Positions 37,294 to 47,295 are shown, counted from the stretch's first letter. The stretch: DNA of 64,000 bases from Streptomyces sp. HUAS 15-9 (GCF_025642155.1 NZ_CP106798.1:6076001-6140000); one strand, 5' to 3'. Notes: a model not told the origin generated them from the letters alone. Translations and numbers: made by a program.

Positions 37294-38292
37294 GTGCTCG
37301 CTTACCTCATCAGGCGGCTGTTCGCCGCCGCAGTGATGCTCGTGGTCATCGTCATGGTGGTCTTCGGCATCTTCTTCCTCATCCCCAAGTGGGCAGGGGT
37401 GGACATCGCCTCGAGCTTCGTGGGCAAGCAGGCCGACCCGGCCGCCGTCGAAGCCGTGCGCGTGAAGCTGGGACTCGGCGACCCGATCTACACCCAGGTC
37501 TGGCACTTCTTCAAGGGCATCTTCGCGGGCCGCACCTACGCGGCCGGCGGTGACGTCACCCACTGTGCCGCGCCGTGCTTCGGCTACTCCTTCCGCAGCG
37601 AGCAGGCCGTCTGGCCGGTGCTGACCGACCGCTTCCCGGTGACCCTGGGTCTCGCGCTCGGTGCCGCCGTGCTGTGGCTGGTCTTCGGTATCGCGGCGGG
37701 TGTGCTCTCCGCGCTCAAGCGGGGCAGCCTCTGGGACCGCGGCGCGATGCTCGTGGCGCTGTCGGGTGTCTCGCTCCCCATCTACTTCACCGGCATGCTC
37801 TCCCTGGCGATCTTCGCCTTCGGTCTGAAGTGGCTCGACGCGAAGTACGTGCCCCTCGACCAGAGCCTCGGCGGCTGGTTCGGCGGCATGATCCTCCCCT
37901 GGATCACCCTCGCCTTCCTCTACGCGGCGATGTACGCCCGGATCACGCGCGCCACCATGATGGAGATCCTCGGCGAGGACTACATCCGCACGGCGCGGGC
38001 GAAGGGCCTCAAGGAGCAGGTCGTCATCGGCAAGCACGCGATGCGCTCCACGATGACGCCGATCCTGACCATGCTCGGCATGGACCTCGGCGCCCTCATC
38101 GGCGGTGCCATCCTGACGGAGTCGACGTTCAGTCTGCCCGGTCTGGGCCAGGCGGTGCTCAACGCCATCAAGAACCAGGACCTGCCCATCATCCTGGGCG
38201 TCACCCTGATCACTTCTCTCGCGGTGCTCATCGCCAACCTCCTGGTGGACATCCTGTACGCCGTGATCGACCCCCGCGTGAGGCTGTCATGA
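37294..38292 (+). CDS. Oligopeptide ABC transporter permease (DppB-like)
   Basis: 332 residues, GTG start. The first helix (about 10-28) is followed by the large external loop of B-type permeases, then five more helices. The EAA loop is EDYIRTARAKGLKEQVVIGKHAMR. The stop overlaps the next ATG by four bases. The external loop contains a close Cys pair (THCAAPC), which could form a disulfide. Confidence 0.95.
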   Translation: MLAYLIRRLFAAAVMLVVIVMVVFGIFFLIPKWAGVDIASSFVGKQADPAAVEAVRVKLGLGDPIYTQVWHFFKGIFAGRTYAAGGDVTHCAAPCFGYSFRSEQAVWPVLTDRFPVTLGLALGAAVLWLVFGIAAGVLSALKRGSLWDRGAMLVALSGVSLPIYFTGMLSLAIFAFGLKWLDAKYVPLDQSLGGWFGGMILPWITLAFLYAAMYARITRATMMEILGEDYIRTARAKGLKEQVVIGKHAMRSTMTPILTMLGMDLGALIGGAILTESTFSLPGLGQAVLNAIKNQDLPIILGVTLITSLAVLIANLLVDILYAVIDPRVRLS

Positions 38293-39383
38293 CCGAACTC
38301 AGCAAGACCGGAGCCGCCGTGGGCGAGCCCACCTCCGCGCACACCCCGACCGCCTTCCTCGAAGTGCGCGACCTGAAGGTGCACTTCCCGACCGACGACG
38401 GCCTGGTCAAGTCCGTGGACGGGCTCAACTTCACGCTGGAGAAGGGCAAGACCCTCGGCATCGTGGGCGAGTCCGGCTCCGGCAAGTCGGTGACCTCGCT
38501 CGGCATCATGGGCCTGCACACCGCCGGCCAGTACGGCAAGCGCAAGGCGCGGATATCCGGAGAGATCTGGCTGGACGGCACCGAGCTGCTGTCCGCGGAC
38601 CCCGACCACGTACGCAAGCTGCGCGGCCGCGAGATGGCGATGATCTTCCAGGATCCGCTGTCGGCCCTGCACCCGTACTACACGATCGGCCAGCAGATCG
38701 TGGAGGCGTACCGGACCCACCACAAGGTCGACAAGAAGACCGCGCGCAGGCGAGCGGTCGAGATGCTCGACCGGGTGGGCATTCCGCAGCCCGACAAGCG
38801 CGTCGACAACTACCCGCACGAGTTCTCCGGCGGTATGCGTCAGCGCGCGATGATCGCGATGTCGCTGGTCAACAACCCCGAGCTGCTCATCGCGGACGAG
38901 CCGACGACCGCCCTGGACGTGACCGTCCAGGCGCAGATCCTCGACCTGATCCGTGATCTGCAGAAGGAGTTCGGCTCCGCGGTCATCATCATCACCCACG
39001 ACCTGGGCGTCGTCGCCGAGCTGGCCGACGACATCCTGGTGATGTACGGCGGCCGCTGCGTCGAGCGGGGACCGGCGGACAAGGTGTTCTACGAGCCCCG
39101 GCACCCCTACACCTGGGGCCTGCTCGGCTCGATGCCGCGCCTCGACCGTGAGCAGCAGGACCGCCTGATCCCGGTCAAGGGCTCCCCGCCCTCCCTCATC
39201 AACATCCCGTCCGGCTGCGCCTTCCACCCCCGCTGCCCGTACGCGGACATCCCGAAGGACAACGTCACCCGCACGGTCCGCCCCGAGCTGACCGAGGTCG
39301 GCAGCAAGCACTGGGCCGCCTGCCACTTGAGCAAGGAGCAGCGGGAGCGTATCTGGACCGAAGAGATTGCGCCGAAGCTGTGA
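38289..39383 (+). CDS. Oligopeptide ABC transporter ATPase (DppD-like)
   Basis: About 364 residues. Walker A GESGSGKS, signature FSGGMRQR, Walker B LLIADEPT and the switch His in IITHDLG are all complete. The C-terminal extension has the Cys-rich motif FHPRCPYAD typical of peptide-importer ATPases. It starts within the previous stop (ATGA) and ends in GTGA with the next gene, so the three are tightly coupled. Confidence 0.95.
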   Translation: MTELSKTGAAVGEPTSAHTPTAFLEVRDLKVHFPTDDGLVKSVDGLNFTLEKGKTLGIVGESGSGKSVTSLGIMGLHTAGQYGKRKARISGEIWLDGTELLSADPDHVRKLRGREMAMIFQDPLSALHPYYTIGQQIVEAYRTHHKVDKKTARRRAVEMLDRVGIPQPDKRVDNYPHEFSGGMRQRAMIAMSLVNNPELLIADEPTTALDVTVQAQILDLIRDLQKEFGSAVIIITHDLGVVAELADDILVMYGGRCVERGPADKVFYEPRHPYTWGLLGSMPRLDREQQDRLIPVKGSPPSLINIPSGCAFHPRCPYADIPKDNVTRTVRPELTEVGSKHWAACHLSKEQRERIWTEEIAPKL

Positions 39384-40672
39384 GTGACAAGAAAGCAGTG
39401 ACGATTCCTGCGCAGAGCAACGGCGCCGACCGCGCCGACGGCGAGGTCCTGCTGAAGGTCACCGGCCTGCAGAAGCACTTCCCCATCAAGAAGGGGCTGC
39501 TTCAGCGGCAGGTCGGCGCGGTGCACGCGGTCGACGGCATCGACTTCGAGGTCCGGGCCGGTGAGACCCTGGGCGTCGTGGGCGAGTCGGGCTGCGGCAA
39601 GTCCACGATGGGCCGGCTGATCACCCGGCTGCTCGAACCGACCGCCGGCAAGGTCGAGTTCGAGGGCAAGGACATCACGCACCTCGGTGTCGGGGGCATG
39701 CGCCCGCTGCGCCGCGATGTGCAGATGATCTTCCAGGACCCGTACTCGTCGCTGAACCCGCGCCACACGATCGGCACGATCGTCGGCGCCCCCTTCCGGC
39801 TGCAGGGCGTCGAGCCCGAGGGCGGCATCAAGAAGGAGGTCCAGCGACTGCTGTCGGTGGTCGGTCTCAACCCCGAGCACTACAACCGCTACCCGCACGA
39901 GTTCTCCGGCGGTCAGCGCCAGCGCATCGGCATCGCCCGTGCCCTGGCCCTGAAGCCCAAGCTGGTGGTCGCCGACGAGCCGGTCTCCGCGCTGGACGTG
40001 TCGATCCAGGCGCAGGTGGTCAACCTGATGGACGACCTCCAGGAGGAGCTCGGCCTGACGTACGTGATCATCGCGCACGACCTCTCGGTCGTCCGGCACG
40101 TCTCGGACCGGATCGCGGTGATGTACCTCGGCAAGATCGTCGAGCTGGCGGACCGGGAGTCGCTGTACAAGGCGCCGATGCACCCGTACACCAAGGCGCT
40201 GATGTCGGCCGTGCCGATCCCGGACCCGAAGCGGAGGTCCGCGAAGAGCGAGCGCATCCTGCTCAAGGGCGATGTGCCGTCCCCCATCGCGCCTCCCTCC
40301 GGCTGCCGGTTCCACACCCGCTGCTGGAAGGCGACGGAGATCTGCAAGACGACCGAGCCGCAGCTCATCGAGCTGAAGCCCGGTCAGCGGGTCGCCTGCC
40401 ACCACCCGGAGAACTTCGCCGACCAGGCCCCCCAGGACACGGTCCTCATCACCGCCGCCAAGGAGGCGTCGGAACTGGTGCCGGACGCGGTCCTGGAGGA
40501 GTCGGCGGAGACCTCCACCGCGGTGGCGGCGGCGGTCGCCGAGGCGGAGGCCCCGGAGACCGGGGACGAGCCCGCGGCCGTGGCCAAGGACACCGTCGTG
40601 TCCGAGGACGCCGCCGAGGCGCCTGCCGGCGAGTCCGCCGCTGACAACTCCCAGGAGTCAACCGACAAGTAA
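39380..40672 (+). CDS. Oligopeptide ABC transporter ATPase (DppF-like) with acidic tail
   Basis: 430 residues. Walker A GESGCGKS, signature FSGGQRQR, Walker B LVVADEPV and His in IIAHDLS are complete, and [12 protein letters not shown] marks the oligopeptide-importer C-terminal domain. The last about 75 residues are an Ala/Glu-rich acidic tail, beyond the usual end of the family. It forms the second half of the ATPase heterodimer with the preceding protein. Confidence 0.95.
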   Translation: MSDKKAVTIPAQSNGADRADGEVLLKVTGLQKHFPIKKGLLQRQVGAVHAVDGIDFEVRAGETLGVVGESGCGKSTMGRLITRLLEPTAGKVEFEGKDITHLGVGGMRPLRRDVQMIFQDPYSSLNPRHTIGTIVGAPFRLQGVEPEGGIKKEVQRLLSVVGLNPEHYNRYPHEFSGGQRQRIGIARALALKPKLVVADEPVSALDVSIQAQVVNLMDDLQEELGLTYVIIAHDLSVVRHVSDRIAVMYLGKIVELADRESLYKAPMHPYTKALMSAVPIPDPKRRSAKSERILLKGDVPSPIAPPSGCRFHTRCWKATEICKTTEPQLIELKPGQRVACHHPENFADQAPQDTVLITAAKEASELVPDAVLEESAETSTAVAAAVAEAEAPETGDEPAAVAKDTVVSEDAAEAPAGESAADNSQESTDK

Positions 40673-40769
40673 CGCATGACAACTGGCAAAGTCATGTACA
40701 TGCCGAACGGGAGAGCGCAGAGTCGACCGTGTCCGTCCACTGACAGACACCGCTCGAAAGGGACGACTC

Positions 40770-42161
40770 ATGGCACTCTCCCGTTCGGCACGTTCAGGCG
40801 CGGTCGCCACCGCGGCCGCCTCCTTCCTGGTCATCGCCGCCTCCTCCGCCCCCACCCCGGGCGCCCCCGGCATCGGTGACCCGTACTTCCCGCAGCTCGG
40901 CAACGGCGGCTTCGACGCCCGGCACTACGCCCTCGACATCGCGTACGACCCGGCCACCGGCCGCCTCGACGGCCGTACGACCCTCACCGCCCGTGCCACC
41001 CAGAACCTCTCCTCCTTCGACCTCGACCTCCAGAAACTGGAGGTCACCCAGGTCGAAGTGAACGGCAGACGGGCCCAGTTCACCCGCGACGGCGACGAAC
41101 TCGTCGTCGCCCCGCGAGGCCCCCTGCGAAGGGGCCGGGACTTCACCGCCACCGTCACCTACGGCGGCATCCCCCAGCCCCTCAACGGCCCCATCGTGTT
41201 CGGCTCCGACTACGGCTGGATGAAGACCGGCGACGGGGTCTTCGTCGCCTGCGAACCCAACGCGGCCTCCACCTGGTTCCCGTCCAGCGACCACCCCGCC
41301 GACAAGGCCACCTACGACATCCGGATCAAGGCCCCCAGAGGCCTGACCGCGGTGTCCAACGGCCGGCTCGTGTCGACGTACGACAAGGGCGGCTCGACGT
41401 ATACCCATTGGCGAGAGCGCAGGCCCATGGCGACCTACCTCGCCACCGCCACCATCGGGAAGTTCGACGTGCGCACCGGGCGGACCCCCGGTGGCATCCC
41501 GATCTATGTCGCCATCGATCCGACCCTCGCGGGCGGCAACGCCGTCGACGTGTACGCCGTCACCGCGGCCGCCACCGACTACTGGTCCCAGGTCTTCGGG
41601 CCGTACCCGTTCGAGGAGACCGGCGCGATCGTCGACGACATGCCCGAGGCGGGATTCTCGCTGGAGGTGCAGTCCAAGCCCGCCTACTCGGCCGTGCGCA
41701 ACGAGACGACGATCGTGCACGAGCTGGCCCACCAGTGGTTCGGCGACTCGGTCAGCGTGGCACGGTGGAAGGACATCTGGCTCAACGAGGGCTTCGCCAC
41801 CTACGCCCAGTGGCTGTGGGCGGAACACCAGGGCACCCGCTCGGCGCACGACTCCTTCCTCGCCGCCTACGACGCCCGCCCCGCCGGCTCGGCCTTCTGG
41901 CAGACCGAGGTCGCCGACCCGCGGCGCGACACCATGTTCGCCTCCGCCGTCTACCAGCGCGGCGCGATGACGCTCCAGATGCTGCGGGAGCGGATCGGTG
42001 ACGCGGCCTTCTTCAGGCTGCTGCCCGCCTGGACCTGGCTGCACCGTTACGGCAACGCGGACACGGACGACTTCATCCGGCTCGCGGAGCGGATCAGTGG
42101 GCGGCAGCTTGACGACCTGTTCCGGACGTGGCTGTTCACGACAGGGAAACCTGCCGCCTGA
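40770..42161 (+). CDS. Secreted M1 family metallopeptidase
   Basis: 463 residues with a signal peptide (about 1-30). The zinc site HELAH (317-321) with the third ligand Glu340 in NEGFATY is intact, and the upstream beta-saddle domain resembles that of aminopeptidase N. It is shorter than the full 850-residue enzymes and lacks the C-terminal helical domain. The peptidase follows the oligopeptide importer, which would fit a path of external peptide trimming then uptake, though it has its own upstream region (GAAAGGGA ribosome site). Confidence 0.92.
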   Translation: MALSRSARSGAVATAAASFLVIAASSAPTPGAPGIGDPYFPQLGNGGFDARHYALDIAYDPATGRLDGRTTLTARATQNLSSFDLDLQKLEVTQVEVNGRRAQFTRDGDELVVAPRGPLRRGRDFTATVTYGGIPQPLNGPIVFGSDYGWMKTGDGVFVACEPNAASTWFPSSDHPADKATYDIRIKAPRGLTAVSNGRLVSTYDKGGSTYTHWRERRPMATYLATATIGKFDVRTGRTPGGIPIYVAIDPTLAGGNAVDVYAVTAAATDYWSQVFGPYPFEETGAIVDDMPEAGFSLEVQSKPAYSAVRNETTIVHELAHQWFGDSVSVARWKDIWLNEGFATYAQWLWAEHQGTRSAHDSFLAAYDARPAGSAFWQTEVADPRRDTMFASAVYQRGAMTLQMLRERIGDAAFFRLLPAWTWLHRYGNADTDDFIRLAERISGRQLDDLFRTWLFTTGKPAA

Positions 42162-42208
42162 TCCTTGCATTGCAAGGTGCACGCCGTTCTCTGAGTAAGA
42201 ATAGAAGG

Positions 42209-42865
42209 GTGCTCCAGCAACTCTTCACTCCCTCCGTCCAGCACACGCTCGATGTCATCGGCATCTTCGTCTTCGCGATCTCCGGCGCGCTGCTGGCCGT
42301 CCGCAAGAACTTCGACGTCTTCGGCATCGCCGTGCTAGCCGAGGTCACCGCGCTGGGCGGAGGGATCTTCCGGGATGTGATCATCGGGGCGGTGCCCCCG
42401 GCCGCCTTCACGGACCTGGGGTACTTCCTCACTCCGCTGTTCGCCGCGCTGATGGTGTTCTTCCTGCACCCGCACGTGGAGCGGATCCAGTCGGCTGTCC
42501 TCGTGTTCGACGCGGCCGGCCTCGGCCTGTTCGCCGTCAGCGGTACGACGAAGGCGTACGACTTCGGCCTCAACCTCACCGCGTCGGCGGCCCTGGGCCT
42601 GGCCACCGCGGTCGGCGGCGGTGTGCTCAGGGACGTGCTGGCCAACGAGGTGCCCTCGCTGCTGCGCTGGGACCGCGACCTGTACGCGGTCCCAGCGATC
42701 GTCGGCGCCACCATGGTGGTGCTGTGCATCCACTACGACGCGCTGACCCCGTTCACCACCGGGCTCGCGGTCGTCACCGCCTTCGTCCTGCGCCTGCTCG
42801 CGATGCGGTACCACTGGCGAGCGCCGCGTGCGTGGAATCGGCGGTCGACGGTGACCGAGGAGTAG
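42209..42865 (+). CDS. TRIC-like (UPF0126) membrane protein
   Basis: About 218 residues from GTG 42209. It has seven hydrophobic helices in two repeats, each with the GGGxxRD signature: ALGGGIFRDVIIGAVPP and AVGGGVLRDVLANEVPS. This is the trimeric intracellular cation channel family of bacteria. The substrate in bacteria is uncertain, with cations and glycine both proposed for the family. The last 92 bp overlap the 3' end of the convergent esterase gene. Confidence 0.9.
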   Translation: MLQQLFTPSVQHTLDVIGIFVFAISGALLAVRKNFDVFGIAVLAEVTALGGGIFRDVIIGAVPPAAFTDLGYFLTPLFAALMVFFLHPHVERIQSAVLVFDAAGLGLFAVSGTTKAYDFGLNLTASAALGLATAVGGGVLRDVLANEVPSLLRWDRDLYAVPAIVGATMVVLCIHYDALTPFTTGLAVVTAFVLRLLAMRYHWRAPRAWNRRSTVTEE

Positions 42866-44054
42866 TCCCGGTCCTGACCCGGCTCTGGCCCATCTGCAGG
42901 GTCAGCCAGCGGAAGACCGGCTCCACCTGGGGCTTCCACAGCGCCATGGTGTGGCCGCCCGCGCTGCGCGGCAGGAACACCACGTGCACGGTCGTCGGCG
43001 CCTTGGCGACCGATTCGAGGGCCACGCCCGCCTCGTAGCCGTCGTGGGGCTGGCCGGAGATGTAGAGGGAGATCCTGGGCGGCACGGCCGCCTTCTTGAG
43101 GATCAGGTAAGGATTGTTCTCGGCCCGCACCCTCGGGTTCTGCGCGGCCAGCGAGTTGCGCTCGCCGATCGGGTCGTTGTAGCCGGACAGGCCGACCGCG
43201 GCCCGGAAGCGGTCGGGGTGGGCGACCGCCAGCTTGACCGCGCAGTGCGCGCCCGCCGAGTACCCGGCGACGGCCCAGCCGGCCGGGGCGGGGTCGGCGC
43301 GGAAGTTGTCCATGACCATCTTCGGCACGTCGATGCTGAGCCAGCTGTCGGCGTTCACCTCCCCGGGGGTGTTCGCGCAGCCGGTGTCCACTCCGGCCAG
43401 CAGATTGGTGCGGGGCGCCACCAGGATGAACGGCGCCACCTGGCCGCTCCTCATCAGCGGCAGCAGCTGCTCGTGCGCCTTCAGCGACCCGAACCAGGCC
43501 TTCGCCGAGCCGGGGTAGCCGGGCAGCACCTCCACCACCGGGAACTTCTTGTGTCGGTAGGCGGGTTCGCCGTACTGCGGCGGCAGCCAGACGTAGACCT
43601 CGGCGTTCACGCCGGACACCCGGCCCTTGAGCTGGGTGACCTGGACGCCGCCGGCCTGGCGCATACCCGGTCCGTCGGCCGCCCTGAACGTCTGCTTCAC
43701 TTTGGGCAGCTTCTTCAGTGCTATCCCGCCGGTGCCGTCCCGGCCGAGGTCCGCGGCCCGCTGGACGTGGTTGCCGGTGCCCAGCAGGTCGGCCCAGTTG
43801 TCGTACAGGTTGTTCTGGTTGTTGACCAGGACGAAGACCAGGGTGACGGCCGTGCCCTGGGCGAACAGCAGCATCAGGACCCGGGCCGTGGCGCGCAGGA
43901 CCTTGGGCCCCGGCATCCTCGACCACAGGACGAGCGGCAGTATGAGGGCGACGACGGACAACACGAGGGTCGTGTAGAGGAACGGAGTCCCGGTGAGGCT
44001 CATGTCCTCATAGAGGGGATCGAGCGGCTCGGGGTTGTGGACGTGTCCTGACAC
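42774..44054 (-). CDS. Membrane-anchored esterase (alpha/beta hydrolase, esterase D-like)
   Basis: 426 residues from GTG 44054; ATG 44003 (MSLTGTPFLY) is an alternative. Two or three N-terminal helices (about 25-80) anchor the enzyme. The catalytic domain has the nucleophile elbow GYSAGAH and resembles the antigen-85/esterase D fold; the acid and His lie towards the C-terminus (GGHTMALW). The last about 35 residues are a basic Ser/Thr/Arg tail encoded opposite the end of the TRIC-like gene, so the tail may not be essential. Confidence 0.82.
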   Translation of the reverse strand: MSGHVHNPEPLDPLYEDMSLTGTPFLYTTLVLSVVALILPLVLWSRMPGPKVLRATARVLMLLFAQGTAVTLVFVLVNNQNNLYDNWADLLGTGNHVQRAADLGRDGTGGIALKKLPKVKQTFRAADGPGMRQAGGVQVTQLKGRVSGVNAEVYVWLPPQYGEPAYRHKKFPVVEVLPGYPGSAKAWFGSLKAHEQLLPLMRSGQVAPFILVAPRTNLLAGVDTGCANTPGEVNADSWLSIDVPKMVMDNFRADPAPAGWAVAGYSAGAHCAVKLAVAHPDRFRAAVGLSGYNDPIGERNSLAAQNPRVRAENNPYLILKKAAVPPRISLYISGQPHDGYEAGVALESVAKAPTTVHVVFLPRSAGGHTMALWKPQVEPVFRWLTLQMGQSRVRTGTTPRSPSTADSTHAALASGTASRAGAGRRR

Positions 44055-44174
44055 TTACCGAGAAATTGCCGGAACCTCACCCGGCAGGGCGATCACCGGA
44101 CGAGCGTCAGGCCGGCTGCGTCGCCCACCACTCCAAAGCTACCGCTTAGTAATTTCGTGTTGTACCGTTCAGGC

Positions 44175-45101
44175 ATGCCAGAAGCAGCTACCGCACCCTC
44201 CCCCGCTCTCGGTTTCGCTCGAGCGGGGGGACTCTCATCGTCGCGGGCCGTGATCGGCGACAGCGAGTTCGACCGCGACACCGCGGTCGCCCGGCGCGAG
44301 CCCGGCGTCTACGACATCGACCTCTCGGCCGGCTGGACGATCATCAACGCCGTCAACGGCGGCTATCTGCTGGCCGTGCTGGGCCGAGCCCTTGCCGACG
44401 CCCTGCCGCACCCGGACCCCTTCACCATCTCCGCGCACTACCTGACGGCGTCCCAGCCGGGCCCGGCGGTCGTCCGCACCGAGACCGTGCGCAGCGGCCG
44501 CGGCCTGTCCACCGGCCAGGCCTCCCTCTTCCAGTACGACGAGCAGGGCAACGAGGTCGAGCGCATCCGCGTCCTCGCCTCCTACGGCGACCTCGACACC
44601 CTCCCCGACGACGTCCGTACGACGGCGACGCCGCCCGCGATCCCACCCATGGACCAGTGCTTCGGCCCCGAGGCCGCATCCGATATCCGACTACCGTCGG
44701 GTGGTCCCGCCCCGGTCGACGGCAGCTCCGCCATCGCCGACCGTCTGATGCTCAAGCTCGACCCCTCCACCCTGGGCTGGGCCCTCGGCGCGCCCTCCGG
44801 CAAGGGGGAGATGCGCGCCTGGTTCGGTCTCGCGGACGGCCGCGACGCCGACCCCTTCTCCCTCCTCCTCGCGGTGGACGCCCTGCCGCCCACCGCGTTC
44901 GAGATCGGCCTCAAGGGCTGGGTCCCCACGGTCGAACTCACCGTCCACGTGCGCCACCGCCCGGCCCCTGGCCCCCTGCGGATCTCGATCACCACCCGCA
45001 ATCTGGCGGGCGGCTTCCTGGAGGAGGACGCCGAGGTCTGGGACAGCGAGGGCCGTCTGGTCGCCCAGTCCCGTCAGCTGGCCCGCGTCAGGCTGCCCTG
45101 A
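44175..45101 (+). CDS. Acyl-CoA thioesterase (double hot-dog) with N-terminal insertion
   Basis: About 308 residues of a TesB-like double hot-dog thioesterase that cleaves acyl-CoA. GWTIINAVNGGYLLAVLGRAL and PFTISAHYLTASQPGPAVV are characteristic of the first half. ATG 44175 opens MPEAATAPSPALGFARAGGL, and residues about 8-20 are encoded by a copy of the dispersed palindrome (44196-44236), so the N-terminus has been lengthened. The 3' end overlaps the next, convergent gene by 14 bp. Confidence 0.85.
   Translation: MPEAATAPSPALGFARAGGLSSSRAVIGDSEFDRDTAVARREPGVYDIDLSAGWTIINAVNGGYLLAVLGRALADALPHPDPFTISAHYLTASQPGPAVVRTETVRSGRGLSTGQASLFQYDEQGNEVERIRVLASYGDLDTLPDDVRTTATPPAIPPMDQCFGPEAASDIRLPSGGPAPVDGSSAIADRLMLKLDPSTLGWALGAPSGKGEMRAWFGLADGRDADPFSLLLAVDALPPTAFEIGLKGWVPTVELTVHVRHRPAPGPLRISITTRNLAGGFLEEDAEVWDSEGRLVAQSRQLARVRLP
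44196..44236. repeat. Dispersed palindromic element in the thioesterase N-terminus
   Basis: Perfect 9-bp arms CCCCCGCTC (44200-44208) and GAGCGGGGG (44221-44229) flank tcggtttcgctc. This is the best-preserved of the four copies in the window. It lies just inside the coding sequence and keeps the frame. Confidence 0.75.
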
Positions 45102-45705
45102 TCGGCTCGCGCCCCAGCCAGGCCGCCAGCTGCCGGTAGGGGTCGGCTCCCTCGGGGGCCGGACGGGCCGAGGCGAAGGGGGTCTGCGAGTCGCGCTCCG
45201 GGTCGGGCAGGACACGCCGGGCCGTGGCGAGCGCGGCCTCGGCGAGCTCCGGGTCGAGTGCGTGCGGGTGACCGAGGGACTCGGAGAGGTCCCAGGTGTG
45301 GGTCACCAGTTCCATCAGGTACCCGGACAGGGCCGCGTGGCCGGGGGCCTCGCCCCAGGGCACGCGGACCGTCGCCGTCATGCGCTCGTCGGAGGCCCAG
45401 GCCTTCAGCACCCGCTCCCGGACCTCGTCGTACGCGGCCGCCCAGCCGTCGTCCTCGACGCCGTCCGCGAACGGGTGCACGGCCATGCCGTCGCCGCCCT
45501 CGCCGACCACCGCGATCCGCCGGGAGCCTCCGACGACATGGCTCAGCAGGGTGCGGACGTCGAACTCGGCACAGGGAGTCGGTCCGGACAGCTGCTCCGG
45601 CCGTACGGTCCTGATGAGGGCGGCCGCCTGTTCGGTGGCGCGGGCGTAGAGCGGACGGGGGTCCATGGGCAGGGCGTTGGTGGCGTTCACGTTCGTGGCG
45701 TTCAT
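45088..45705 (-). CDS. TIGR03086-type metal-binding (DinB/MDMPI-like) protein
   Basis: 205 residues of the four-helix maleylpyruvate-isomerase-like/DinB superfamily. PTPCAEFDVRTLLSHVVGG holds the first metal His, and MELVTHTWDLSESLG gives the second metal-binding motif. Members of this group bind a divalent metal and some use thiol cofactors such as mycothiol; the substrate is unknown here. It is divergent from a WYL regulator gene, which probably controls it. Confidence 0.85.
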   Translation of the reverse strand: MNATNVNATNALPMDPRPLYARATEQAAALIRTVRPEQLSGPTPCAEFDVRTLLSHVVGGSRRIAVVGEGGDGMAVHPFADGVEDDGWAAAYDEVRERVLKAWASDERMTATVRVPWGEAPGHAALSGYLMELVTHTWDLSESLGHPHALDPELAEAALATARRVLPDPERDSQTPFASARPAPEGADPYRQLAAWLGREPIRAA

Positions 45706-45750
45706 ACGAGCCTCTCCTTGGGTCGGTGAGCCGAGGATCCCCGGATAACC

Positions 45751-45765
45751 TGACAGTTTCCGTCA
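45751..45765. promoter_or_regulatory. Inverted repeat between the DinB-like and WYL genes
   Basis: TGAC-AGTTTCC-GTCA lies in the 100-bp divergent gap. It is a likely operator for the YafY/WYL regulator encoded alongside. Confidence 0.45.
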
Positions 45766-45805
45766 ACATTTGCGTCCGGGCCCCGGGCGGCGCGATCGTG
45801 GCCGG

Positions 45806-46795
45806 GTGAAGTCCGACCGCCTGCTGTCGATCCTGCTGCTCCTGCAGACCCGGGGCCGCGTCCCGGCGCGTGAACTCGCCGACCGCCTCGAGGTGTCGGT
45901 GCGCACCGTCTACCGCGACATCGAGGCCCTGTCGGCCTCCGGCGTCCCCGTGTACGCCGAGCGCGGCCGGCACGGCGGCATCGAACTGCTCGCCGGGTTC
46001 CGCACGGACGTCACCGGCCTGACCGCCGACGAGTCCCGGGCCCTGTTCATCCTGGCCGCCCAGGGGGCGCACGCGGCGCTCGGCCTGGACGCGGCGCTCG
46101 CGTCGGCGCTGCGCAAGGTGATGGCGGCCCTGCCGGCGCCGTACCGCCCGGCGGCCGAGGTCGCTTCGCGGCGCGTCCTGGTCGACGCCACGCGCTGGAA
46201 GGGCGGCCCGCAGAAGGCCGTCGACCTGGAGGTGCTGCAGGACGCGGTGTTCGCCGACCGGCGGCTCAGGCTGCGGTACCGGCACAGCGGGGAGCGGGAG
46301 GCGCGGACGTACACCGTCGACCCGTACGGCCTCGTCGCCAAGGCGGGCGTCTGGTACCTGGTCGCGGACCGGCGGGCGAGGCCGCGGCTGTTCCGGGCCG
46401 ACCGGGTGCGTTCGGCGCGTCTGCTGGACGACCCGGTACGGCGCCGGAGCGGTGTCGAACTCGCCGATGTCTGGGAGGTGTTGCGGCGCCAGGTCGAGGA
46501 GCGGCCGGCCGGGATCGACGTCACGGTACGGGTCCGCAGGGACCGTCTCGACATGTTCCAGCGCGTGGCGGCTTCCTCTCTCACCGAACTCCCCGATGGC
46601 GAGGGCGATGAGGAGGGCGACGAGGGGTGGGTCACCGCCCGGCTGTCGTACCCGTTTCTCCCCGCGACCCGTCAACTCCTCGCGTTCTCCGACTCGGTGG
46701 AGGTGCTCTCCCCGCCCGAGGTGCGCGCGGAGCTGGCGTCCGCGGCGCGTTCTGTCACGGAGCTGTACCAGACGGCGGCCGAGGGTCACGACTGA
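45806..46795 (+). CDS. YafY/WYL family transcriptional regulator
   Basis: About 329 residues. The N-terminal HTH_11 domain (SDRLLSILLLLQTRGRVPA...VSVRTVYRDIEALS) is followed by a WYL ligand-sensing domain (about 140-215), where the triad reads WYLV, and a C-terminal WCX-like extension. GTG 45806 is preferred over the upstream GTG because the helix-turn-helix begins directly after it. It faces the DinB-like gene, and such pairs are commonly co-regulated. Confidence 0.9.
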   Translation: MKSDRLLSILLLLQTRGRVPARELADRLEVSVRTVYRDIEALSASGVPVYAERGRHGGIELLAGFRTDVTGLTADESRALFILAAQGAHAALGLDAALASALRKVMAALPAPYRPAAEVASRRVLVDATRWKGGPQKAVDLEVLQDAVFADRRLRLRYRHSGEREARTYTVDPYGLVAKAGVWYLVADRRARPRLFRADRVRSARLLDDPVRRRSGVELADVWEVLRRQVEERPAGIDVTVRVRRDRLDMFQRVAASSLTELPDGEGDEEGDEGWVTARLSYPFLPATRQLLAFSDSVEVLSPPEVRAELASAARSVTELYQTAAEGHD

Positions 46796-46935
46796 AAGAC
46801 CAGGTCGACGCGGTTCCTTGGGGTGCCCTTTACCCGATTGACAGGCCGTCGACAGGGAGGACGCAAGAACGGCCTAAGCGCCGTTGATTGAGTGCCCGCC
46901 TCAGGACTTCCTCAGCATCCGTGGAGCTGTCTGTC

Positions 46936-47295
46936 ATGAAGCGTGCACGCCTCGTCCCCGCCGTCGCCCTGCTGGCGCTGTCCCCGCTGCTGCTGACCGC
47001 GTGCGGCTCGGGCGACTCGTCGTCCTCGAACGGCACCTTTGGGCAACAGGGTTGCCGAACACCGTCCGGCATGCCCTCCGGCGGTGTGTCGGGCCGCCCG
47101 AGCGGCGCCCCGTCCGGCGCGCCCTCGGGCAGGCCGACCGGCACTCCCACCGGCGTCCCCTCGGGCATGCCGAGCGGCGGCCCGAGTGGTGCCCCCGGCG
47201 GCGGTCAGGGCGGCCCGGGTGGCGGTCAGGGCGGCGACTGCGGCGGTCCGGGCGGCGGGCAGCCCGGCCAGGGGCAGCAGGCCCAGCAGGGCTGA
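46936..47295 (+). CDS. Small lipoprotein with Pro/Ser/Gly repeats
   Basis: About 119 residues. The signal peptide ends in lipobox LLTAC (about residue 20-24). The mature part consists almost entirely of repeats of the type PSGx/PTGx followed by GGGQGG units, so it should be disordered and surface-exposed. There are two Cys residues in the mature part besides the lipid-bearing one. No function can be assigned; a spacer or wall-associated role is possible. A strong bidirectional terminator follows. Confidence 0.75.
   Translation: MKRARLVPAVALLALSPLLLTACGSGDSSSSNGTFGQQGCRTPSGMPSGGVSGRPSGAPSGAPSGRPTGTPTGVPSGMPSGGPSGAPGGGQGGPGGGQGGDCGGPGGGQPGQGQQAQQG

Noticed and set aside
46838..46866. Promoter with TTGACA before the small lipoprotein
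   Set aside because: The -35 hexamer is perfect but no acceptable -10 lies 16-19 bp downstream, so it was not listed as a feature.
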